Positions 1 to 5,799 are shown, counted from the first letter of the stretch. The stretch is 5,974 bases of DNA from Tannerella sp. (GCA_031268395.1 JAIRXI010000125.1:1-5974); one strand, 5' to 3'. The notes: a model not told the origin generated them from the letters alone. Numbers and translations are program-made.

Positions 1-414
1 CCGGCGAAGGGGGCTTCGCGACACTCGCAACCGAACGGTCGCAAGGGTGAAATTTGAACTATCCCCGGATAATACGATCATTGGTGATGTTGGAATAGGG
101 AAGGGAAGGATACGGCTGAGGGCACGGGTTTGCTCATAAACCCGGGGTCAGGCGGAAGGATGCGGGTTGAATAGGCGGCAATAATTGAAGAGTGGAGAAT
201 TAAAAATTTAACACAACGCATCCGTTAAAATAACCCGTTTTATCCGGGATATGTTCTTTTATACGCAAAACAGCGCCAGTCGAAACCGGTACTGTTTGAA
301 AATTTATAAAAATATCTTTTATTTATTGGCTGACGATACTTCGCGCTGAACGGACGTTGAATAAGTCATTCCGGCGCCTCATCCGCAGCAAGAGCAGCAT
401 CAGAGTCAGGGCCG
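1..414. other. Non-coding left flank with small hairpins, no recognised gene
   Basis: No reading frame here looks like a real gene on either strand. The first part is GC- and purine-rich and contains short hairpins: GCGAAG-GGGG-CTTCGC at 4-19, ACCG-AA-CGGT at 30-39, and CGGGTTT-GCTCAT-AAACCCG at 125-144. A short direct repeat (GAAGGATACGG at 105-115, GAAGGATGCGG at 155-165) flanks the third hairpin. From about 190 to 350 the sequence turns AT-rich. I compared it by eye with RNase P RNA, group II intron domain V, tRNA and rRNA signatures and saw no match. It could be the tail of an upstream gene's untranslated region, decayed sequence or an unrecognised structured RNA. On the minus strand a frame starting at 81 stays open to the window edge, but it is only 27 codons long and resembles nothing I know. 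Confidence 0.5.
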
Positions 415-446
415 TTTAGGAACTGTCTGGAAAAAAACCCGAAATA

Positions 447-475
447 TCCATTAGACGCTTCCCCTGTCATGTCCG
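447..475 (+). repeat. Left copy of a 29-bp repeat (imperfect)
   Basis: This segment reads tccattagacgcttcccctg and continues to gtccg. It matches the reverse complement of 777-805 with two substitutions, and it matches the direct copy that starts at 586. It forms the second inverted layer of the larger element, just inside its left terminal repeat. The spacing from the terminal repeat is 13 bases here and 27 on the right side, so the two arms are not symmetrical. Confidence 0.8.
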
Positions 476-506
476 CATACAGCCGAAAAATCCCCGATTT
501 TCCCCC

Positions 507-525
507 GGAAGATTCCCAATCTTCC
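507..525. repeat. Perfect 8-bp stem hairpin inside the element
   Basis: GGAAGATT (507-514) and AATCTTCC (518-525) are exact reverse complements around a CCC loop. No T-run follows on either strand, so it is not a standard intrinsic terminator. It lies in the arm between the left repeat copy and the inner unit. Confidence 0.7.
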
Positions 526-585
526 ATAGGGAAATTAGCCCTGTGCAATCTGTTTTTATCCTCAAAATGAGCGTTTTAAAAAAAA

Positions 586-800
586 TAGACGCTTCTCCTG
601 TCGTGTCCGGAGGGGTAGAGACGGGGCACGCCCCGTCTCTACGTCCCTGTTATTCCAATATGTCCGGAAGAGAAGACCGCCTGCCGGCAGCAAACGGAAT
701 ATCTGCCCGTCAACCCGTGCCGGTCGGGGCGGGCCATCGTGCATTGCGGGCCATTTTTTACCGGCAGGGCCTCTTCCGGACACGACAGGAGAAGCGTCTA
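586..800. repeat. Nested inner inverted-repeat unit with perfect 26-bp ends
   Basis: The 26 bases at 586-611, beginning tagacgcttctcctgtcg, recur as an exact reverse complement at 775-800. The resulting 215-bp unit lies inside the larger 415-851 element. Its ends can also be read as TA-flanked (TA|GACGCTTCTCC ... GGAGAAGCGTC|TA). Further inverted layers lie within it: TGTCCGGAAGAG at 661-672 against CTCTTCCGGACA at 771-782, and CCTGCCGG at 680-687 against CCGGCAGG at 761-768. The unit could be a second small element inserted into the first, or a duplication of the left arm. As single-stranded DNA or RNA it should fold into one long branched hairpin. Confidence 0.75.
615..642. repeat. REP-like palindrome, 13-bp perfect stem
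   Basis: The stem gtagagacggggc (615-627) pairs exactly with gccccgtctctac (630-642), leaving a two-base AC centre; the practical loop is CACG. This is the strongest hairpin in the window and has the compact GC-rich form of REP or other intergenic palindromes dispersed in many bacterial genomes. No RAYT-type transposase is in the window. No U-run follows, so terminator function is unlikely. It is embedded near the left end of the inner inverted-repeat unit. Confidence 0.75.
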
Positions 801-832
801 ATGGACATTTTGGGATAAATTTGTGACGTTTA

Positions 833-865
833 TTTCCAGACAGTTCCTAAAAATCCGTACCTTTG
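833..865 (+). promoter_or_regulatory. Candidate Bacteroidetes promoter for the rbfA cluster
   Basis: TACCTTTG at 858-865 matches the Bacteroidetes -7 consensus TAnnTTTG at every defined position. The best upstream box at acceptable spacing is TTTC at 833-836, three of four matches to the -33 box TTTG with a 21-base gap. Transcription would start around 870-875, giving a leader of about 30-35 bases to the ATG at 906. The -33-like box lies in the right terminal repeat of the MITE-like element and the -7 box lies just outside it, so the element may contribute part of this promoter. Confidence 0.5.
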
Positions 866-905
866 CCGTCCGGACTGTCATATAGCCGGTTATACGCACT
901 TAATT

Positions 906-1241
906 ATGGAAGCAACAAGATTGAACAAGATAGGACGACTGCTTCAGAAGGAACTGGGCGACCTTTTCCTGAAACAGACAAAAAACATGCGGGGCACGCT
1001 GGTATCGGTCAGCGCCGTGCGCGTCAGCGCCGACCTGAGCGTGGCAAAAGTGTACCTCAGCATCTTCCCCGCCGGACGGGGACAGGAACTGATAGAAACC
1101 ATTACATGTAACGGCCGGACGATCCGCTATGACCTGGGACAGCGAGTGCGCACGCAACTGCGCAAAATCCCGGAACTGAGTTTCTTCCTCGACGACTCAC
1201 TGGACTATGTGGAACACATTGATCAACTGCTGAAAAAATAA
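906..1241 (+). CDS. RbfA, 30S ribosome-binding factor
   Basis: RbfA is a small cytoplasmic factor that binds the immature 30S ribosomal subunit, helps 16S rRNA 5'-end maturation and is needed for growth in the cold in other bacteria. The 111-residue product has the usual length for a compact RbfA. It shows the family's single KH-like domain: an N-terminal helix (RLNKIGRLLQKELGDLFL), the strand AKVYLSIFP at about residues 47-55, and the C-terminal signature IPELSFFLDDSLDYVEHIDQLL. The ATG at 906 fits the family N-terminus, although the leader has no clear Shine-Dalgarno sequence, which is normal in Bacteroidetes. It is the first gene of the cluster, and its TAA stop is followed six bases later by the next start, in the same reading frame. 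Identity is secure; there is no visible functional link to the zinc genes downstream. Confidence 0.95.
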   Translation: MEATRLNKIGRLLQKELGDLFLKQTKNMRGTLVSVSAVRVSADLSVAKVYLSIFPAGRGQELIETITCNGRTIRYDLGQRVRTQLRKIPELSFFLDDSLDYVEHIDQLLKK

Positions 1242-1247
1242 CGTCGC

Positions 1248-3320
1248 TTGAACCTGCCGTTTTACATCTCCGTCCGCTATCTCTTCGCCAAAAAATCGCA
1301 CAATGCCATCAATATCATTTCGATGATATCGGTGTGCGGCGTCATGGTCGCAACCATGGCGCTGGTATGCGTGATGTCGGTATTCAACGGCTTCGAAACG
1401 CTGGTAGCCTCCATGTTCGGACATTTCGACCCGGAGCTGAAAATCACGCCCGTCGCCTCGAAAGTCTTCGACCCGGACGTCGCTGCCGTGCGGCAAGTCC
1501 GCGCAATGCCCGAAGTAGCCATCTGTACGGACGTCCTGGAGGATCACGTGCTGGTGCGCTACGGCGGGCGGCAAGTCATCGCCGTGGCCAAGGGTGTAAG
1601 CCCTTCGTTCCGCGACCTGGCGCGGATCGACACGCTGGTGATAGACGGGAAATTCGTCCTCCGGGAAGGCGAAACAGACTATTCCGTACTGGGGATTGGC
1701 CTGGCCTCGACGCTGGGTGTGAATGCCGGCTTTGTCGCCCCGCTGGAAATCTATGCGCCCATCCGCGACCGCCAGATCGATCTGGCCGCCCCGCTGCATT
1801 CCAGCCGCATGGAATACGCCTTTATCGGAGGCGTGTTCTGCATCAGTCAGCCGGAATACGACGAAAACTACATGCTCCTGCCCCTCGCCCTGACGCGCAC
1901 CCTGCTGCATTACACCACGGAAGTCTCCGCGCTGGAATTGAAGCTGACGCCCGGAGCCGACGCCCGGGCCGTACAAAAGCGTATCCGCACGCTGCTGGGC
2001 AGCGGCTTCCAGGTTCAAAACCGCTACGAACAGCAGGAAGCTTCCTACAAGATGATGCAGGCCGAAAAGTGGATGACCTTTCTCATTCTGGCCTTCGTGC
2101 TGGCGATCGCGCTGTTCAACGTTGTCAGTTCGCTCTCCATGCTGATGATCGAAAAGCAGGACGACGTGCAGATGCTGCGCAGCATGGGCGCCGGCAACCG
2201 CCTTGTCCGTCGGGTATTCCTGTTCGAGGGATGCATGATTTCGATGCTGGGCGCACTGACCGGCATGGCGCTCGGCGTGATCCTGTGTCTCGTCCAGCAG
2301 AAATACGGCTTGCTCAAGCTCGGCAGTTCCATGGGCCTGTTCATGAGCGACAACTACCCGGTGAAACTGGCTGTGGCAGATCTGGCGGCCATCCTGGCCA
2401 CGGTCTTCCTGATCGGCCTGCTCGCCTCCTGGTACTCGGTGCGTTACCTCGGGAAAAAGTGGCTGTCGAAAGGGCGGCTGGCGCTCTGCCTGCTGTCCTG
2501 CCTGCTGCTGTCCGGATGTGGCGGCGGCGTGCGGGAGCAGGAACAGCGGGTGACAGTGACCATCGAACCGCAACGCTATTTTGCAGAAAAGATCGCCGGA
2601 GGCCGGTTTGCCGTCCATACGCTGGTACCGCCCGGCCAAAGTCCGGAAACCTATGACCCCGCGCCGCACGAAATGGTAAGCCTGGCCCGGAGCAGCGCGT
2701 ATCTCCAGATCGGACGCATCGGATTTGAAGAAGCCTGGATGCCGACCATCCGCGAGAATAACCCGCACATGACATTTTTCGACCTCTCCGAGGGCCTCCA
2801 TCCGGCCGGAAACGACACCGCGCATCTCCACCTCCACCGTTACTGCCGGGAAGACCCGCACATCTGGAATACGGTAGCCGGCGCGCGCATGATCGCCCGC
2901 AACACCCTGCTGGCCTTCGTGCGCCTCGACCCGGCGAACGAAGCCGCCTACCGCGCTAACTGCGAGCAGCTGCTCCGGGAAATCGACGGGACGGAAGAGG
3001 ACCTGCACGCACTGCTGGATACGCTGACCTGCCGGACATTTGTCATTTACCATCCGGCGCTGACCCGTTTTGCCGACGAGTTCCACCTTACGCAGTTGGC
3101 CATTGAGTCGGAAGGCAGGGAACCTTCGGCTGCTTCGATGAAGACGCTGGTAGACCGGGCGAGGGAAGCGCGGGTGCGGGTCGTGTTCGTGCAGCAGGAA
3201 TTTGACCGTAAACATGCCGAACAGGTGGCAAAGGAAATCGGCGCCCGGACAGTGACGATCAATCCGCTGGACGTACACTGGCGCGAACAGATGCTTTTCA
3301 TTGCGCGAAGCCTGCGCTGA
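1248..3320 (+). CDS. Fusion: FtsX/LolE-type ABC permease + ZnuA-type zinc-binding lipoprotein
   Basis: The 690-residue product joins two proteins normally encoded separately. Residues 1 to about 400 are an FtsX/LolE-like permease: a first membrane segment near 23-45, a large periplasmic MacB-core-like region, then segments near 275-300, 325-350 and 375-397, with the conserved QMLRSMGA coupling-loop region near 308-315. Such permeases work with a LolD/MacB-type ATPase in lipoprotein release or export. Residues from about 411 begin a lipoprotein signal (LALCLLSCLLL, lipobox LSGC, Cys424) and then a ZnuA/TroA-family metal-binding domain. Visible likely ligands are His538 (DPHIW), His602 (YHPALTRF) and Asp675 (LDVHW). 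The usual first ligand, His in the family's PH.Y motif, is Glu467 (SPETYDP). A short HLHLH loop (526-530) precedes DPHIW.

The TTG at 1248 is chosen because an in-frame stop lies six bases upstream and the first in-frame ATG (Met26) would cut into the conserved N-terminus. No stop lies between the modules; the only plausible internal start is GTG at 2439 (Val398). znuC follows after 15 bases. Confidence 0.88.
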   Translation: MNLPFYISVRYLFAKKSHNAINIISMISVCGVMVATMALVCVMSVFNGFETLVASMFGHFDPELKITPVASKVFDPDVAAVRQVRAMPEVAICTDVLEDHVLVRYGGRQVIAVAKGVSPSFRDLARIDTLVIDGKFVLREGETDYSVLGIGLASTLGVNAGFVAPLEIYAPIRDRQIDLAAPLHSSRMEYAFIGGVFCISQPEYDENYMLLPLALTRTLLHYTTEVSALELKLTPGADARAVQKRIRTLLGSGFQVQNRYEQQEASYKMMQAEKWMTFLILAFVLAIALFNVVSSLSMLMIEKQDDVQMLRSMGAGNRLVRRVFLFEGCMISMLGALTGMALGVILCLVQQKYGLLKLGSSMGLFMSDNYPVKLAVADLAAILATVFLIGLLASWYSVRYLGKKWLSKGRLALCLLSCLLLSGCGGGVREQEQRVTVTIEPQRYFAEKIAGGRFAVHTLVPPGQSPETYDPAPHEMVSLARSSAYLQIGRIGFEEAWMPTIRENNPHMTFFDLSEGLHPAGNDTAHLHLHRYCREDPHIWNTVAGARMIARNTLLAFVRLDPANEAAYRANCEQLLREIDGTEEDLHALLDTLTCRTFVIYHPALTRFADEFHLTQLAIESEGREPSAASMKTLVDRAREARVRVVFVQQEFDRKHAEQVAKEIGARTVTINPLDVHWREQMLFIARSLR
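2439..2519 (+). other. Junction: possible internal GTG start and lipoprotein signal peptide
   Basis: If translation began at the in-frame GTG at 2439, residues 398-424 of the fusion would be a classic lipoprotein signal: a basic start (MRYLGKKWLSKGR), a hydrophobic core (LALCLLSCLLL) and the lipobox LSGC ending at Cys424. This segment overlaps the expected C-terminal tail of the permease. No purine-rich ribosome-binding sequence precedes the GTG. In the full-length fusion, the permease C-terminus should be cytoplasmic, so the hydrophobic core could act as a fifth membrane segment that places ZnuA in the periplasm. Signal peptidase II might then cut before Cys424 and release a lipidated ZnuA. 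Both routes are inferred. Confidence 0.55.
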
Positions 3321-3335
3321 ATCCCGGAAGAAACA

Positions 3336-4019
3336 ATGGAAAAGCGAATTGAAATGACGCATGTCACGGCCGGATACGGAGAAAAAACCGTTCTGCGCGA
3401 CGTGTCGCTGACGGTCCGGGAGCGTGACTTCCTGGGGGTTGTCGGCCCGAACGGAGGCGGGAAGACCACGCTGCTCAAGGTGATGCTGGGACTGCTGAAG
3501 CCGTCTGAAGGGAGTGTCGTCTTTTACCGCGGCGGCCGGCCGGTCGCCGCACCCGGAATCGGCTATCTGCCGCAGGTCAACCGCGTGGACAGGCGTTTTC
3601 CCATTTCCGTGCGCGAAGTAATCGCATCGGGGCTGATGGCCGGGAAGCATCCGTTGCAGCGGTTTTCAGCCGGAGAAAAGCAGCAGATCGAAGAAATCAT
3701 TGTGCAAATGGGGCTGGAAGGGCTGGCGAAACGGGCCGTTGGCGAGCTTTCCGGCGGCGAACTGCAGCGCGTGCTGCTGGGGCGTGCCATCGTGTCGCAG
3801 CCGGAAGTACTGGCGCTCGACGAGCCGGATACCTACATCGACAAACCGTTTGCACGGCGGCTCTACGCCCTGCTGGACAGCTTCGGACGGCGGGCGGCCG
3901 TAATCCTTGTCTCTCACGACTGGGCGGCCATGCAGCCGCAGGTAAAGCATGTCGCGCATGTGGACGGGACGCTGCGGTATTATCCGGCGGAAGAATACCC
4001 GTGGAAAGAAAACGAATGA
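3336..4019 (+). CDS. ZnuC-like zinc/manganese ABC transporter ATP-binding protein
   Basis: This cytoplasmic ATPase would power uptake of Zn2+ (or Mn2+) delivered by the ZnuA module encoded just upstream. The 227-residue protein is one complete ABC domain: Walker A GPNGGGKTT (37-45), Q-loop YLPQ (77-80), signature LSGGELQR (138-145), Walker B VLALDEP (158-164, with catalytic Glu163), a D-loop region TYID (166-169) and switch His194. GYLPQVNRVDRRFPISVREVI (76-96) is the stretch typical of metal-type (ZnuC/TroB) ATPases, with the family's conserved D..FP. Length is slightly short for ZnuC and lacks a C-terminal extension. The ATG at 3336 is preceded by ggaagaaac, one of the better ribosome-binding matches in the window. 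Substrate is inferred from ZnuA adjacency. No ABC-3 family permease (ZnuB) gene follows, which is unusual for this transporter type. Partnership with the fused FtsX-type permease is possible but less likely, since that family uses LolD/MacB-type ATPases. Confidence 0.9.
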   Translation: MEKRIEMTHVTAGYGEKTVLRDVSLTVRERDFLGVVGPNGGGKTTLLKVMLGLLKPSEGSVVFYRGGRPVAAPGIGYLPQVNRVDRRFPISVREVIASGLMAGKHPLQRFSAGEKQQIEEIIVQMGLEGLAKRAVGELSGGELQRVLLGRAIVSQPEVLALDEPDTYIDKPFARRLYALLDSFGRRAAVILVSHDWAAMQPQVKHVAHVDGTLRYYPAEEYPWKENE

Positions 4020-4038
4020 ACAGTAAACACCGGAAGCG

Positions 4039-5523
4039 ATGGAACAATACGACGCGATCATCATCGGCAGCGGCCTGGGCGGCCTGGAATGCGGCTATAT
4101 CCTGGCGCGGCATGGAATGAAAGTCTGCGTGCTGGAGCGCCACGCGCAGCCGGGAGGATGCCTGCAAACCTTTCAGCGCGGGAACGTCCGGTTCGACACC
4201 GGTTTCCACTACGTCGGCGGACTGGGGGAAGGCCAGCCGCTGCACCGGCTGTTCCGCTATTTCGGATTGCTGGACCTGCCCTGGTATCCGCTGGACGAAG
4301 CCGCCTTCGACGAAGTGGTATTCGATGGAAAAACCTATGCCTTTGCCAACGGTTACGAACGATTTGCCGACACGCTGGCGCGGCATTTTCCCGCCCGGCG
4401 TGGCGAACTGGCCGCTTATGCCGCTTTCCTGAAGCATGTCGGCGAACACCTGTTCGATGCGTTTACGCCCGGAAATGCCGACAGTCTGTATACCACCTCC
4501 CTGTTTGCGCAGTCGGCCTATGATTTTCTGAAGGAAACGACGGATGACCCCCTGCTTCGCAAAATCCTTTCGGGCACGTCGCTGAAGATGGAACTGTGTG
4601 CCGGTACGCTGCCGCTCTATGTGTTTGCACAGATCAACAGCGCTTTTATCCAGAGCGCATGGCGGCTGCGCGGCGGCGGATCGCAGATCGCCGAACGGCT
4701 CTCGCAGCAGCTTCGGGCAATGGGCGGCGAAGTACGGACGCGGGCGGAAGCGACGCGCCTGACAGAGGCGGGTGGAAGACTGGCGACGGTCGAGGTGAAC
4801 GGCGAGGAACAGTTGTCGGCGCGCTGGGTGATCTCGGACGTGCATCCGGCCTGTACGCTGGCGCTGGCGGACGAAACGAAACTGCTGCGGAATATCTATC
4901 GGAAACGGATTGCCTCGCTGCCGAATACGTTCGGCATGTTTACGCTGCATCTCCGGCTGAAGCCGGGCCGCGTGCCCTACCGGAACCGGAACGTGTTTGT
5001 GCACGACCGCCTGTCGGACGGCTGGCACGACCGTCCGGAAGACGGCACAAGGAGCGTGATGATCAGTTATTATCCGCCGGAGGCAGGCTCTTCCTGTGCG
5101 CCGGCGCTGGACATTCTCTCCCCGATGTCCTGGAGCGAGGTGGCGCCCTGGAAAGACCTGCCGTCCGGCAGGAGGGGTGAATCGTACGAACAGTTGAAGG
5201 CCGACAGGGCGGAAGCCTGCATCCGGCTGGCCTCCGGACAGATCCCCGGACTGCGCGATGCGGTGGAAAAAATGTATACGAGTTCGCCGCTTTCCTACCG
5301 CTCCTACACAAATGCGGTCGAGGGTTCGGCCTACGGCATTCGCAAGGACTATACCCGGCCGATGTATACCCTGCTCACACCGCGAACGCCCATCCCCAAC
5401 CTCCTGTTGACAGGGCAGAACCTGAACCTGCACGGCATACTGGGCGTTTCGGTGACCTCCTTCTTCACCTGCGCCGAAATACTTGGCCGGGAGGCGGCGA
5501 CGGGCGGACTGGAATTAACCTGA
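4039..5523 (+). CDS. FAD-dependent oxidoreductase, phytoene desaturase/retinol saturase (CrtI/RetSat) family
   Basis: The 494-residue protein has the full length and layout of the CrtI/RetSat group of flavin amine-oxidase-like enzymes. The N-terminal Rossmann fold carries GSGLGG (10-15) in DAIIIGSGLGGLECG, with Glu33 at the end of the second strand (VCVLER) to bind the FAD ribose, then PGG (38-40) and FDTGFHYVGG (52-61). A central LRGGGSQIAERL segment (around 212-214) is typical of the family, and the C-terminal FAD-contacting region reads TGQNLNLHGILGV (from 458). Family members desaturate or saturate polyenes such as carotenoids or retinol. No carotenoid gene (crtB, crtE) is nearby, so the substrate here is unknown and names such as retinol 13,14-reductase should be taken only as family labels. 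No signal peptide is seen; it is probably cytoplasmic or membrane-associated. It begins 19 bases after znuC, with ggaag just before the ATG, and is probably the last gene of the cluster. Confidence 0.9.
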   Translation: MEQYDAIIIGSGLGGLECGYILARHGMKVCVLERHAQPGGCLQTFQRGNVRFDTGFHYVGGLGEGQPLHRLFRYFGLLDLPWYPLDEAAFDEVVFDGKTYAFANGYERFADTLARHFPARRGELAAYAAFLKHVGEHLFDAFTPGNADSLYTTSLFAQSAYDFLKETTDDPLLRKILSGTSLKMELCAGTLPLYVFAQINSAFIQSAWRLRGGGSQIAERLSQQLRAMGGEVRTRAEATRLTEAGGRLATVEVNGEEQLSARWVISDVHPACTLALADETKLLRNIYRKRIASLPNTFGMFTLHLRLKPGRVPYRNRNVFVHDRLSDGWHDRPEDGTRSVMISYYPPEAGSSCAPALDILSPMSWSEVAPWKDLPSGRRGESYEQLKADRAEACIRLASGQIPGLRDAVEKMYTSSPLSYRSYTNAVEGSAYGIRKDYTRPMYTLLTPRTPIPNLLLTGQNLNLHGILGVSVTSFFTCAEILGREAATGGLELT

Positions 5524-5588
5524 ACGCAAAGCAGATCCCCGCCTTTCCCGACGCAGATGGTTTTGTGCGTGGATATGACCCTTCCTCC

Positions 5589-5614
5589 GGAGAGTCCGTT
5601 TTCTCCTTATTTTT
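5589..5614 (+). terminator. Possible weak intrinsic terminator after the oxidoreductase gene
   Basis: GGAGA (5589-5593) pairs with TCTCC (5602-5606) around an 8-base loop and is followed directly by TTATTTTT (5607-5614). The stem is only five pairs, so this is a weak candidate. It sits about 65 bases after the stop of the last gene in the cluster, where a terminator would be expected, and ahead of the next gene's promoter. Another short hairpin, TCGGAC-A-GTCCGA at 5643-5655, has its T-run before rather than after the stem and was not called. Confidence 0.3.
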
Positions 5615-5719
5615 CGGAAATCTACCCTGCTTTTGTCTTTTTTCGGACAGTCCGATATCCCTGATACCCACCCTGTTTTTGAAAAAACGCAGAATCCTTT
5701 ATTTTTTTCCAGTAAAAAA

Positions 5720-5751
5720 TTTAGCAAATCAAAAAAAAAGTGTTTACTTTG
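5720..5751 (+). promoter_or_regulatory. Candidate Bacteroidetes promoter for the gene at 5800
   Basis: TTACTTTG at 5744-5751 matches the -7 consensus TAnnTTTG at five of six defined positions. TTTA at 5720-5723 matches the -33 box TTTG at three of four positions, with a 20-base gap that includes a run of nine A residues at 5731-5739. The start point would be near 5757-5762, giving a leader of about 40 bases. That leader contains a small GAGG/CCTC hairpin (5761-5776). The surrounding 5680-5740 stretch is markedly A/T-rich compared with the coding DNA, as expected for a promoter. Confidence 0.55.
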
Positions 5752-5799
5752 CCCCTTCGTGAGGAAACAGTACCTCCAGTTAATGTGATTGATAGAAAG

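Larger units (their letters stand above)
415..851. mobile_element. MITE-like non-coding element with 19-bp terminal inverted repeats
   Basis: The left end reads tttaggaactgtctggaaa (415-433), and its exact reverse complement lies at 833-851. If the outermost TTTA/TAAA is treated as flank, the core ends are GGAACTGTCTGG and CCAGACAGTTCC, each bordered by TA, which would fit a TA target duplication. Inside the ends a second layer pairs: 447-475 against 777-805, with two mismatches in 29 positions. There is no transposase; the short open frames inside overlap on both strands and are by-products of the palindromes. The roughly 437-bp length, terminal inverted repeats and lack of coding capacity fit a miniature inverted-repeat transposable element, of a kind known in other Bacteroidales such as Porphyromonas. 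The parent transposase family cannot be named from the window. The right end lies only 7 bases before the -7 box of the candidate rbfA promoter. Confidence 0.72.

Noticed and set aside
1..60. Possible RNase P RNA or other structural RNA suggested by gcaagggtgaaat
   Set aside because: Only a short string resembles RNase P RNA; the surrounding conserved segments of that RNA are absent.
366..548. 60-codon minus-strand open frame
   Set aside because: It crosses the left end of the repeat element, has no recognisable domain and ends in flanking non-coding DNA.
543..818. Small open frames on both strands within the inverted-repeat element (543-818 plus, 562-783 minus)
   Set aside because: They arise from the palindromic repeats; similar peptides appear on both strands because of the hairpins, and there is no start context or domain.
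415..851. CRISPR array
   Set aside because: The repeated motif occurs only three times, in mixed orientation and with unequal spacing, and there are no cas genes.
1334..2656. Plus-strand overlapping frame of 440 codons inside the permease gene
   Set aside because: It is Arg/Ala/Pro-rich with no family features, while the overlapping frame encodes a recognisable permease.
1197..3650. Long open frame on the minus strand (817 codons) opposite the permease-ZnuA gene
   Set aside because: It is antisense to well-supported genes, rich in His, Arg and Gln as expected for a GC-bias shadow, and shows no recognisable domain.
3697..5433. Long open frame on the minus strand (578 codons) opposite znuC and the oxidoreductase
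   Set aside because: It is a shadow of two genes with clear conserved motifs on the plus strand; its composition is Arg/Gln/Pro-rich with no domain.
5643..5655. TCGGAC-A-GTCCGA hairpin as a terminator
   Set aside because: The T-run lies before the stem on the plus strand, and the one-base loop leaves only a short workable stem.
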